A stretch of DNA of 64,000 nt, taken from positions 57,708 through 121,707 of the forward strand of contig JAFUDQ010000025.1 in NCBI GenBank assembly GCA_017459075.1. The letters are read 5' to 3'. Below the pieces are notes generated by a model. The model had not been told where the DNA came from. It worked only from the letters and a program-made list of their open reading frames with translations, and ran no database searches. This document shows positions 48,594 through 55,766 of the stretch, one piece after another. This DNA is from Bacteroidales bacterium (GTDB lineage Bacteria > Bacteroidota > Bacteroidia > Bacteroidales > UBA932). The translations under genes were made by a program, and so were the position numbers. Numbering within the stretch: the first letter of the stretch is position 1; each line of letters starts with the position of its first letter.

Positions 48594-49342
48594 TCCTCTT
48601 TACTTTCTTTAGCACAGACAAATACGCTTAGTTCATAGAGAAGATAGAGCGGAGCCGCTGCTATAAGCATTGACACAGGGTCTGCAGGTGTAATAATGGC
48701 CGATACAATCAGAATTGCAACAATGGCATGACGCCTATATTTCCTTAAAGTATTTCTTGTCACCAGGCCCATCTTCGAAAGGACGGCAAGCACGGAAGGA
48801 AATTCAAATACAATTCCGAACAGCAGCACCATCGACGTAAGAAGGGAGATATACGACTGAAGCGAAAAACTGTTTGTCAGCGAATCACTTATCGAGTAGC
48901 TCTGGAAAAACTGCAAAGTGACCGGAAAAACGAAAATATACCCGACAGCCACCCCTATATAGAAAAGAACGGATGCAAAAGAAAAAGCCTTTCTAACCGC
49001 AGATTTCTCGTTCTCATACAGAGCCGGGGCTATAAACCGCCACAACTCGTATATAAGATAAGGGAAGGCCACAATCAGCCCCAGCATCAGCGAAACCTTA
49101 ATATGGGTGAAGAACTGAGCCGATATTTCCAGGTTGACAAGATTTATGTCGACATCGGCCTTCAACCACTTGTATACAAAGAAGTCTCCATTTACAGGGG
49201 CGAATATCAGGCTGTCAAAGACCCATGTTTTCATGCAAAATATGGCGACGGAACACACGAACACCGCCGCTATCATGCGCAGCAATGCTCCTCTTAGGGC
49301 ATCCAGATGGTCCCAGAATGACATTTCGCCGCCTTCCGGCAT
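48590..49342 (-). CDS. tatC: Twin-arginine translocase subunit TatC
   Basis: Membrane receptor of the Tat pathway for folded proteins. 250 residues with six predicted helices; the N-terminal MSFWDHLDALRGALLR matches the conserved FxxHLxELRxRL cytoplasmic start, and FPYLIYELWRFIAPALYENEK is the conserved loop with the functional glutamate. tatA lies two bases upstream and the downstream ABC-F gene overlaps by four bases. No tatB is present, consistent with a minimal TatAC system. Confidence 0.94.
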   Translation of the reverse strand: MPEGGEMSFWDHLDALRGALLRMIAAVFVCSVAIFCMKTWVFDSLIFAPVNGDFFVYKWLKADVDINLVNLEISAQFFTHIKVSLMLGLIVAFPYLIYELWRFIAPALYENEKSAVRKAFSFASVLFYIGVAVGYIFVFPVTLQFFQSYSISDSLTNSFSLQSYISLLTSMVLLFGIVFEFPSVLAVLSKMGLVTRNTLRKYRRHAIVAILIVSAIITPADPVSMLIAAAPLYLLYELSVFVCAKESKEE

Positions 49343-49344
49343 GG

Positions 49345-49557
49345 CTATTCTTCCTTTTTAGCAGGTTTGTCCAATTCTTTCTTGGCCTTGTCAAGTTCAC
49401 CTTCCACCTCATTCATACCCTTCTTGAAACTCTTGACACCTTTGCCCAAGCCTTCCATGAGCTCAGGAATCTTCTTGCCTCCGAAAAGAAGAAGCACAAC
49501 AACCAGGATAATGACAATCTCCCACGGGCCAACACTCCAAGCTAAAAGAGTTTTCAT
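49345..49557 (-). CDS. tatA: Twin-arginine translocase subunit TatA
   Basis: 70-residue pore-forming Tat subunit: one transmembrane helix (about 11-26), the FGGKKIPEL hinge and an amphipathic helix [17 protein letters not shown], then a charged tail. The length and single-helix layout fit TatA rather than TatB. It starts 11 bases after the thioesterase and precedes tatC by two bases. Confidence 0.92.
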   Translation of the reverse strand: MKTLLAWSVGPWEIVIILVVVLLLFGGKKIPELMEGLGKGVKSFKKGMNEVEGELDKAKKELDKPAKKEE

Positions 49558-49568
49558 AGTATTACTTT

Positions 49569-49979
49569 TTATTTGTTTACTGCTTTTTCAATTATCTCCC
49601 TCATGATTTCAGGGCACCTTGTAGGATGACCGGTTTCTTTGCTGAGGAATCCAAGAATTACCTTTCCGTCTGCACAAAGGACTCCGTCCTGATTGTAGAC
49701 TTCCTGGATTACTTCAAGTTTTGCCAGAGGAGCCTTGGCAATCCTGGCCACTGCTGTTACGGTATCTCCCATCTTTGCCGGGAACCTGTAATGGCATTCC
49801 ACGGAAACGACTGGAATGGTGACACCGTCTTCTTCGCACTTCTGGATTGGATAACCAAGCTCCTCCATCATGACATTGCGGGCACACTCGAAGAATCTGA
49901 TATAATTCGAGTGATGGACGATGCCCATTTGGTCGGTTTCGTAATACCGGATAGGGAATTTTGTCTCAAAAACCAGCAT
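49569..49979 (-). CDS. Acyl-CoA thioesterase, YbgC-like hotdog fold
   Basis: 136 residues of the 4-hydroxybenzoyl-CoA thioesterase/YbgC family. The signature [20 protein letters not shown] (about 13-32) contains the catalytic aspartate and the conserved histidine-asparagine segment. Its position before tatA-tatC suggests cotranscription, without an obvious functional link. Substrate chain length cannot be inferred. Confidence 0.88.
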   Translation of the reverse strand: MLVFETKFPIRYYETDQMGIVHHSNYIRFFECARNVMMEELGYPIQKCEEDGVTIPVVSVECHYRFPAKMGDTVTAVARIAKAPLAKLEVIQEVYNQDGVLCADGKVILGFLSKETGHPTRCPEIMREIIEKAVNK

Positions 49980-49986
49980 TTTTCCT

Positions 49987-50016
49987 TGATAACAAAAATG
50001 TTACTACTATAAACAA
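49987..50016. repeat. Hairpin repeat family C, copy C2
   Basis: Sequence TGATAACAAAAATGTTACTACTATAAACAA is, in reverse complement, nearly the same as 44572-44601. It forms a short stem TAACA/TGTTA around AAAA. It lies between valS and the thioesterase gene, both on the minus strand, and may terminate or pause transcription between them. Confidence 0.5.
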
Positions 50017-50026
50017 TTATGTTTTA

Positions 50027-52678
50027 TTAACTGTTTTTCAATTGTTTGAGCTGTGCTTCATAACCAGCAATCCTTGAGAGGGCATCAGCCTCTTTTTTAC
50101 GTTCTCCGGCCACCACGGCCTCGGGTGCATGGGCTGTAAACTTCTCGTTAGAGAGCTTTTTACGGATAGAATCCAGGAATTTCTTCTGGTATTCAAGGGC
50201 TGCCTCAATCTTTGCAATCTCTTCAGCCACGTTCACAAGACCTTCGAGCTTAACGAACATTTCAATGGTTCCAACGATGAAACCTACACCGGACAAGCCG
50301 TTGAAATCATCGGCAAATACAGTCTCTGAAATATTGGCAAGCTTGCTTACAACATGTATCAGTTCAGTGGGGAAAGCACCCTTTATTACAAGAGTCAGGG
50401 GTTCCTTGGGAGAGATGCCTTTCTGCTGGCGGATGCTGCGTACTGAACCGGCAGCCTCCTTGGCAAGTTCAAACGCATCGATGAAGGACTTGTCATACAC
50501 CTTAACCTCCGGAGTATGCTCATACATGATGGTACTACCCTCTTTCCTTGGCTCAAGTGCATGCCAAAGTTCTTCTGTAATAAAAGGCATTACAGGGTGT
50601 ATCAGCTTAAGCAGGGCAGAGAAGAATTCAAGGGTACAGTCATAAGTCTGCTTGTCCATTGAGGCACCGTATGCAGGCTTCACGAGTTCCAGATACCATG
50701 CGCAATAGTCGTCCCAGAAGAACTTGTATATTGTCATGAGGGCATCTGAAATCCTGTATTTGGAGTAATGGTCTTCCACAGTCTCTACAACCTGTGACAA
50801 CTTATTACTGAACCATTTTATAGCCACCTTGTTAACCTCACTCTGCTGAAGTGATGCATCAACAGTCCAGCCCTTAATCAGGCGGAATGAATTCCAAATT
50901 TTGTTGCAGAAATTACGTCCCTGCTCAATCTGGGATTCATCATAGAAGATATCGTTTCCTGCAGAAGAGCACAGCAGCATACCGATACGTACGGCATCGG
51001 CGCCGTATTTGGCTATGAGTTCAAGAGGGTCAGGAGAGTTTCCAAGGCTCTTGGACATCTTGCGTCCGAGCTTGTCACGAACGATACCTGTAAGGTAAAC
51101 ATTGTGGAAAGGTTCCTTGCCCATGAACTCGCCTCCTGCCATAATCATTCTGGCTACCCAGAAGAAAAGGATGTCCGGACCGGTTACAAGGTCACTGGTA
51201 GGATAATAGTATGCAAGGTCTGCATTTGGCTTATGTTCAGGATTACCAGGCATTTCCGGGTCGAATACGGAAATAGGCCAGAGCCATGAACTGAACCAGG
51301 TGTCAAGGACGTCGTCATCCCTCTTCAAATCCTCTGCCTTCAGCGTAGGCTCAAGCTTACGGGCCTCTTCAAGGGCCTTTTCGGGCGTTGTTTCAACAAC
51401 AATACGGCCATCCGGAAGGTAATATGCCGGAATCTGCTGTCCCCACCAGAGCTGGCGGCTAATGCACCAGTCACGTACTGTTTCCATCCAGTGGCGGTAT
51501 GTATTGCGGTATTTGTCCGGGATAAGCTTTGTCCTGCCGCTCTCAACCGTCTCAAGCGCTTCTGCAGCCAGTTTATCCATCTTCAGGAACCACTGGGCGG
51601 AAAGGCGGGGCTCAATGACAGCATCGCTTTTTTCTGAATAGCCTACAGGAGAAATATACTCTTCTACTTTTACGAGATTGCCGGCCTCTTCAAGCATTTT
51701 GACAATCTTCTTCCTTGCAACGAAGCGGTCTTCGCCAACGAGAATCTGTGCAGCCTCATTAAGGCGTCCGTGTTCGTCGATGATTTCCAGAACCGGCAGG
51801 TTGTGACGCATGCCAATCTCATAGTCATGAACATCGTGGGCAGGGGTAACCTTAAGGCAACCGGTACCGAAGTCCATCTCTACATAGCTGTCTTCAATTA
51901 CCGGTATCTCCCTGTTAATGAGAGGGATAAGCACTTTCTTGCCACGAAGCCAGTGATGTCTTTCATCGGCAGGATTGACGCAGATGGCAGCATCGGCCAT
52001 AATGGTCTCCGGACGCGTGGTAGCGATTACCAGGAATTTGTCCATAGGGTTGCCGTTGCCATCGGAAATATAATACTTCAGATGGTAGAAATGGCTCTTG
52101 GTGTCTTTGTGGACGACTTCCTCGTCGCTGACGGCTGTGCAGCGGTCAGGGTCCCAGTTCACCATCCTCACACCTTTATATATAAGGCCTTTCTTATAAA
52201 AATATACGAAAGTATTGATTACGGCTTCGCTCAGCGCCGGTTCCATGGTGAAACGGGTGCGGTCCCAGTCGCAGGATGCTCCAAGTTTGCGGAGCTGCTG
52301 AAGGATGATGCCACCGTACTTCTCTTTCCACTCCCAGGCGTACTCCAGGAACTGCTCACGGGTAAGGTCAGATTTCTTGATGCCCTTTTCTGCAAGCATT
52401 TTAACGACTTTGTTCTCCGTTGCGATGGAGGCATGGTCTGTTCCGGGTACCCAGCAGGCATTGAAGCCGTCCATCCTAGCCTTGCGGACCAGTACGTCAT
52501 TAAGGGTCTGGTTCAGCATGTGACCCATGTGAAGGATACCGGTCACATTTGGCGGGGGTATTACAATGCTGTAAGGTTTCCTGCCGTCAGGTTCAGAATG
52601 AAAAAACTTGTTCTCAAGCCAATAGGAATACCATTTGTCTTCTACGGCTGAAGGATTATATTTAACATCTAGTTCCAT
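50027..52678 (-). CDS. valS: Valyl-tRNA synthetase
   Basis: Class I aminoacyl-tRNA synthetase charging tRNA-Val. 883 residues: HMGHML (HIGH motif) near residue 51, CP1 editing domain in the middle with TTRPETIMADAAICV and GTGCLKVTPAHD, KMSKS near 540, anticodon-binding domain and a C-terminal coiled-coil arm (about 815-880). All parts are present. A TATTTTTG element at 52707-52714 (minus strand) is its probable -7 site. Confidence 0.97.
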   Translation of the reverse strand: MELDVKYNPSAVEDKWYSYWLENKFFHSEPDGRKPYSIVIPPPNVTGILHMGHMLNQTLNDVLVRKARMDGFNACWVPGTDHASIATENKVVKMLAEKGIKKSDLTREQFLEYAWEWKEKYGGIILQQLRKLGASCDWDRTRFTMEPALSEAVINTFVYFYKKGLIYKGVRMVNWDPDRCTAVSDEEVVHKDTKSHFYHLKYYISDGNGNPMDKFLVIATTRPETIMADAAICVNPADERHHWLRGKKVLIPLINREIPVIEDSYVEMDFGTGCLKVTPAHDVHDYEIGMRHNLPVLEIIDEHGRLNEAAQILVGEDRFVARKKIVKMLEEAGNLVKVEEYISPVGYSEKSDAVIEPRLSAQWFLKMDKLAAEALETVESGRTKLIPDKYRNTYRHWMETVRDWCISRQLWWGQQIPAYYLPDGRIVVETTPEKALEEARKLEPTLKAEDLKRDDDVLDTWFSSWLWPISVFDPEMPGNPEHKPNADLAYYYPTSDLVTGPDILFFWVARMIMAGGEFMGKEPFHNVYLTGIVRDKLGRKMSKSLGNSPDPLELIAKYGADAVRIGMLLCSSAGNDIFYDESQIEQGRNFCNKIWNSFRLIKGWTVDASLQQSEVNKVAIKWFSNKLSQVVETVEDHYSKYRISDALMTIYKFFWDDYCAWYLELVKPAYGASMDKQTYDCTLEFFSALLKLIHPVMPFITEELWHALEPRKEGSTIMYEHTPEVKVYDKSFIDAFELAKEAAGSVRSIRQQKGISPKEPLTLVIKGAFPTELIHVVSKLANISETVFADDFNGLSGVGFIVGTIEMFVKLEGLVNVAEEIAKIEAALEYQKKFLDSIRKKLSNEKFTAHAPEAVVAGERKKEADALSRIAGYEAQLKQLKNS

Positions 52679-52706
52679 AAAATGCTTTTACTGTTAATGT
52701 AACTTA

Positions 52707-52714
52707 CAAAAATA
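52707..52714 (-). promoter_or_regulatory. -7 element for valS
   Basis: The minus strand reads TATTTTTG, about 29 bases upstream of the ATG at 52678. The -33 element is not recognisable. Confidence 0.4.
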
Positions 52715-52727
52715 CGAAATTATTTGC

Positions 52728-52735
52728 TAAATTTG
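52728..52735 (+). promoter_or_regulatory. -7 element for the DUF3467-kdsC-maf genes
   Basis: TAAATTTG fits TAnnTTTG about 27 bases before the ATG at 52762. The -33 position has only TTAC, so it is a partial match. It lies close to the divergent valS element. Confidence 0.4.
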
Positions 52736-52761
52736 CTGAATAAACAAAAGAAACTGACACT

Positions 52762-53082
52762 ATGGACAACAATCAGAAGCAACTTAGCCTTGACATAAGC
52801 AAGGAAATGGCAAAAGGCCAGTACTCAAACCTTGCCCTTATCACTCACTCACACAGTGAATTCGTCCTTGATTTTGCAGCTATCCTGCCCGGTTTTCCCA
52901 AGCCGGAAGTTTTAAGCCGCATCCTCATGACTCCGGAGCATGCAAAAAGACTCCTCAATGCCCTGCAAGACAATGTAGTCAAGTATGAGAGCAGCTTCGG
53001 AATCATTGAGACCGATGTCACCCCCAGGAACAATACCATTAATTTTGGGGACTTCGGTCCTATCCAGGGCCCTAAATCATAA
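52762..53082 (+). CDS. DUF3467 family protein
   Basis: 106-residue small soluble protein of the DUF3467 family, common in Bacteroidota and other bacteria and of unknown function. Recognisable parts are KGQYSNLALITHSHSEFVLDFA near 19-40 and LMTPEHAKRLLNALQDNVVKYE near 56-77, ending with the conserved FGPIQGP region. It is the first gene of a compact plus-strand group with kdsC (six bases later) and maf. Confidence 0.85.
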   Translation: MDNNQKQLSLDISKEMAKGQYSNLALITHSHSEFVLDFAAILPGFPKPEVLSRILMTPEHAKRLLNALQDNVVKYESSFGIIETDVTPRNNTINFGDFGPIQGPKS

Positions 53083-53088
53083 GTGGTT

Positions 53089-53613
53089 ATGCAGGATTTA
53101 ACGAAAATCAAAGCCTTCACCTTTGACGTAGACGGCGTTTTTACCGATGGCGGCATTTTGTGTGACACTGCCGGAGAGCTTTACCGCACTTACAATGCAA
53201 AGGACGGTTTCGCCGTTCGCATGGCTACCTGGCATGGTTATCCGGTTGGCATCATCACAGGCGGACGTTCCAAGTCTATTCCTGCCAGATTCGCCACCTG
53301 CGGCATCACAGAGGCTGATATTTACCTTCATTCCAGAATCAAGTCTGAGGATTTCATGACCTTCTGCAAAAGCCATGATCTTTCTCCTGATGAGGTTATG
53401 TTCATTGGCGATGACCTGCCGGATATTGAGGTTCTGCAGATTTGCGGACTTTCTGTATGCCCTTCAGATGCAGCCGATGAGGTTAAAGCCGTTTGCGATA
53501 TAGTTTCCGACTACCCCGGAGGCAACGGCTGCGTGCGCAAGGCGGTGGAAAGCGTTCTCAAGGCCCAGGGCAAATGGGTGTTTGATTCTGTTCAATACAA
53601 GAAGTTTTTCTAA
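53089..53613 (+). CDS. kdsC: 3-deoxy-D-manno-octulosonate 8-phosphate phosphatase (KdsC-type HAD)
   Basis: HAD phosphatase releasing KDO for lipopolysaccharide core synthesis. About 174 residues in the small cap-less KdsC form: catalytic DVDGVFTDG (D13 and D15), IITGGRS near 55 for motif II, the lysine in SRIKSED, and FIGDDLPDIE for motif IV. A GTG two codons upstream is possible. It is four bases before maf. The LPS role agrees with lptD elsewhere in the window. Confidence 0.88.
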   Translation: MQDLTKIKAFTFDVDGVFTDGGILCDTAGELYRTYNAKDGFAVRMATWHGYPVGIITGGRSKSIPARFATCGITEADIYLHSRIKSEDFMTFCKSHDLSPDEVMFIGDDLPDIEVLQICGLSVCPSDAADEVKAVCDIVSDYPGGNGCVRKAVESVLKAQGKWVFDSVQYKKFF

Positions 53614-53617
53614 GCCG

Positions 53618-54199
53618 ATGGAACTCCGTGGCAAGAAGATTATCCTTTGCAGCAACTCCCCCAGAAGGCGGGAGTTGCTTGCTGGTTTAGGGATTGAATT
53701 CCAGGTTGATACAAGAAGTAACTTCGAGGAGCACTTCAGCACTTTTGATCTTCATCCTGAGCTTGTTCCCAAAGCTCTCGCCATTGGGAAATCCAACGGT
53801 TTTCACCGCCCTCTTGAGGACGACGAGATTCTTATTACTTCTGACACCCTTGTTATTTGTGAGGGCCGCATTATGGGTAAGCCTTCCGGGGCCGATGAGG
53901 CTCGTGATATGCTTCGTTTCCTTTCCGGTAAAACACATCTGGTTACTACGGCCGTATGTATTCGCGATTCCAGGCGGATGGAAACATCGTCCGATACTGC
54001 CAAGGTTACTTTCACGACCTTGTCAGATGACGAAATCAATTATTACATAGAGAATTACAAGCCGTTTGACAAGGCCGGAGCCTATGGCATCCAGGAGTGG
54101 ATTGGCTATATAGGAATTCCTGAAATCCAAGGTTCTTTCTACACCATTATGGGCTTCCCCACCCACCTCGTCTACGAACTCCTCTCCCACTTTATATAA
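53618..54199 (+). CDS. maf: Maf family nucleotide pyrophosphatase
   Basis: Hydrolyses non-canonical or modified nucleoside triphosphates such as dTTP/UTP or m5UTP. 193 residues with SNSPRRRELLAGLGIEF at 10-26 (the SxSPRR motif), SDTLVICEGRIMGKP with the catalytic aspartate near 72, the RFLSGKTH motif and DKAGAYGIQE near 153. This matches the YhdE-like Maf subgroup. The start is the ATG at 53618, five bases after the kdsC stop. The 3' end is followed by the repeat-rich gap. Confidence 0.92.
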   Translation: MELRGKKIILCSNSPRRRELLAGLGIEFQVDTRSNFEEHFSTFDLHPELVPKALAIGKSNGFHRPLEDDEILITSDTLVICEGRIMGKPSGADEARDMLRFLSGKTHLVTTAVCIRDSRRMETSSDTAKVTFTTLSDDEINYYIENYKPFDKAGAYGIQEWIGYIGIPEIQGSFYTIMGFPTHLVYELLSHFI

Positions 54200-54209
54200 G
54201 GAATAATAT

Positions 54210-54236
54210 TTAAAAGGAAAAATCTTTCTTTTTTGC
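54210..54236 (+). repeat. 27-base direct repeat, left copy flanking B2
   Basis: Identical over 27 bases to 54332-54358 (core AAAAGGAAAAATCTTTCTTT). The two copies immediately flank repeat B2, as a target-site duplication would, though 27 bases is long for known transposons. Confidence 0.85.
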
Positions 54237-54331
54237 TACAGGGAAATGGCGGCATCAGCCGCAGGACGAAGGTGTGAAATGCAATGAAACACCGAAGGCC
54301 AGGGGGTTCGGGGGAGAGAATCTCCCCTGTA
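54237..54331 (+). repeat. Intergenic repeat family B, copy B2
   Basis: 95 bases starting TACAGGG and ending CCCCTGTA, so the ends are short inverted repeats. Inside are a GCGGCATCAGCCGC hairpin, a GAAATGCAATGAAA segment, GGCCAGGGGGTTCGGGGG and the GGGGAGA/TCTCCCC hairpin. It matches B3 closely and B1 in reverse. It interrupts a terminator-like sequence. Confidence 0.8.
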
Positions 54332-54399
54332 TTAAAAGGAAAAATCTTTCTTTTTTGCAGTAGCAAAAAAGAAAGAGTCAAAACTTTTGTTTTGACTCC
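54332..54399 (+). terminator. Tandem hairpins after maf (right direct repeat included)
   Basis: First stem TCTTTCTTTTTTGC / GCAAAAAAGAAAGA, 14 perfect pairs around AGTA (54345-54376); its left arm belongs to the 27-base direct repeat. A second stem GAGTCAAAAC / GTTTTGACTC follows (54375-54398). Both could terminate transcription from maf, displaced downstream by insertion of B2. Confidence 0.55.
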
Positions 54400-54707
54400 A
54401 TCCTTTTGCAAGTTGTTGACGCTCACGCGCGAACCATCTTGCTAAACCACATAATTAATAACACTAAAACTAATAACCAAAGAGTCACAAGGAATCACTA
54501 CCCCATCAACTCTGATGCAAATATATGTTAAAAAAAATTATCCGCAAAATTTTGTAACAATTTTTTGCATCTTTTTTGAATAATTTTTCTAAAGTATTTA
54601 ATTACAACGTTTTAAATCGCAAAAAACCGTAAAACCACTGTTAAAATATCCCGAAATATTCACACATTTTCCACATTTACTAACACTTAAACGATTTTAA
54701 TCAATAA

Positions 54708-54732
54708 TTTTACTTACAAAGTGTAAGTAAAA
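54708..54732. promoter_or_regulatory. Perfect 11-base inverted repeat upstream of tRNA-Cys
   Basis: TTTTACTTACA and TGTAAGTAAAA flank the three bases AAG. This is a strong operator- or cruciform-like site about 70 bases before the tRNA promoter -33 element. No binding protein can be named. Confidence 0.5.
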
Positions 54733-54794
54733 CAAAGAAGAAATCTTACAGTTTTTTACACGCCTATGCATCTGAAAACATTTCGGCAATATTT

Positions 54795-54825
54795 TTTGCA
54801 GATAAATATTTATTGACTATATTTG
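54795..54825 (+). promoter_or_regulatory. Bacteroidota-type promoter for tRNA-Cys
   Basis: TTTG (54795-54798), a 19-base spacer and TATATTTG (54818-54825) match the consensus. The start point near 54832 is five bases before the mature tRNA. Confidence 0.7.
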
Positions 54826-54836
54826 CAATCCCTTTT

Positions 54837-54910
54837 GGTGCGATGGCCGAGCGGTCAGGCACAGGTCTGCAAAACCTGCTACAGCGGTTCGATTCCGCTT
54901 CGCACCTCCA
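54837..54910 (+). tRNA. tRNA-Cys (anticodon GCA)
   Basis: Cloverleaf with acceptor stem GGTGCGA / TCGCACC, D arm GGCCGAGCGGTCAGGC, anticodon stem CAGGT/ACCTG with loop CTGCAAA giving anticodon GCA, T arm AGCGGTTCGATTCCGCT, discriminator U and an encoded CCA at 54908-54910. A matching promoter precedes it, and a YiiX-like gene starts 44 bases downstream. Confidence 0.95.
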
Positions 54911-54912
54911 AA

Positions 54913-54939
54913 ATGCCTCTGATTTCATATCAGGGGCAT
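54913..54939 (+). terminator. Hairpin between tRNA-Cys and the lipoprotein gene
   Basis: ATGCCTCTGAT pairs with ATCAGGGGCAT (one G-T) around TTCAT. No T-run follows, so it may serve processing or partial termination rather than a full stop. Confidence 0.4.
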
Positions 54940-54953
54940 TACTGGTTAAAATT

Positions 54954-55643
54954 ATGAAAAATCGTTTTATTTTTATTACAGTCCTGGCCATCTTTGCATT
55001 GGCTGCCTGTGGGGGACATCCCCAGAAAAAAGAATCCCTGCGAACTGGAGACCTTATTTTTATAGGGATTCCGGCCAACTACACCCTTAATCGTGATTCC
55101 ATGGCAGACGCAATATCCGATGCCACCGGTAACGATACTCTCAATCTCATCCACACCGCAATTGCAGAAGTCAAGGGAGATTCCGTTTGGGTAATTGATG
55201 CAACTATCAAATATAATACAGACCGACATCCCTTGGATTCAATGATAAAATCATTCACCCTTAAAGACGGTTCCCTGCCGGTATTCATCGTAAAAAGGCT
55301 TCCGGATTCCTGCAATGTTAGCGCAGGAGTTGAATTGGCAAAGACTTACTGCGGACGTGATTACGACCTATATTTCCTTCCGGACAATGAGCCTATGTAC
55401 TGTACAGAACTGGTTCAGGTTAGTTATCTGGATTCCAAAGGAAATCCCCTTTTCCAGAACAAACCAATGAACTTCAAGAACAAAGACGGCGAATTCCCCG
55501 TTTACTGGGTTCAACTGTTCCAAAGGCTTGGAGTTCCCATTCCCCAGGGTATCCCGGGAACAAATCCTCAGGACATGTCCAAGTCTCCCCTGCTAAGAAC
55601 GGTTGACATCGACATTACCGAAAATTACAAAGCTGGAAAATAA
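54954..55643 (+). CDS. YiiX/permuted papain-like (NlpC/P60 superfamily) lipoprotein
   Basis: 229-residue lipoprotein with lipobox LAAC (C19). The domain fits the permuted papain-like amidase family of YiiX (C92): an early histidine (H67 in NLIHTAIA) and a late cysteine (C150 in MYCTELV) in permuted order, with RTGDLIFIG at the start. Probably a periplasmic or surface amidase or thioesterase; its substrate is unknown. It starts 44 bases after tRNA-Cys with no promoter of its own visible. The stop is followed by the strong terminator at 55659-55711. Confidence 0.8.
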   Translation: MKNRFIFITVLAIFALAACGGHPQKKESLRTGDLIFIGIPANYTLNRDSMADAISDATGNDTLNLIHTAIAEVKGDSVWVIDATIKYNTDRHPLDSMIKSFTLKDGSLPVFIVKRLPDSCNVSAGVELAKTYCGRDYDLYFLPDNEPMYCTELVQVSYLDSKGNPLFQNKPMNFKNKDGEFPVYWVQLFQRLGVPIPQGIPGTNPQDMSKSPLLRTVDIDITENYKAGK

Positions 55644-55658
55644 ACTGTTATTACAATA

Positions 55659-55711
55659 AGATATCCCCCAAAGGCCATGGACCCTTATTTTAAGGCCTTT
55701 GGGGGATATCT
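55659..55711. terminator. Strong bidirectional terminator between the YiiX-like gene and rlmI
   Basis: Perfect 18-base stem AGATATCCCCCAAAGGCC (55659-55676) with its complement at 55694-55711 around a 17-base loop. A/T-rich tracts follow on both sides. It separates two convergent genes. Confidence 0.75.
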
Positions 55712-55766
55712 GTATTTATTTTTAAAGGATTTTTTTAGAATTTTTTCTTCTATTTTTTAACTGAAT

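Larger units (their letters stand above)
54200..54836. other. Repeat-rich and AT-rich gap between maf and tRNA-Cys
   Basis: 637 bases without a gene. From left to right it holds a 27-base direct repeat (54210-54236), family B copy B2, the second direct repeat (54332-54358) forming the arm of a hairpin, a second hairpin near 54376-54399, then an AT-rich stretch (54520-54830). The AT-rich part has DnaA-box-like TTATCCGCA (54538-54546), ATATTCACA (54656-54664) and TTTTCCACA (54667-54675), and a perfect 11-base inverted repeat at 54708-54732. Confidence 0.6.

Noticed and set aside
51770-52651. 293-codon plus-strand frame opposite valS
   Set aside because: The longest shadow frame in the window, but it mirrors valS, which has complete synthetase motifs. 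No start signal or homology is seen.
54172-54426. 84-codon minus-strand frame after maf
   Set aside because: Its body is repeat B2 and the direct repeats; a GTG-start frame through a mobile-looking element is not credible as a gene.
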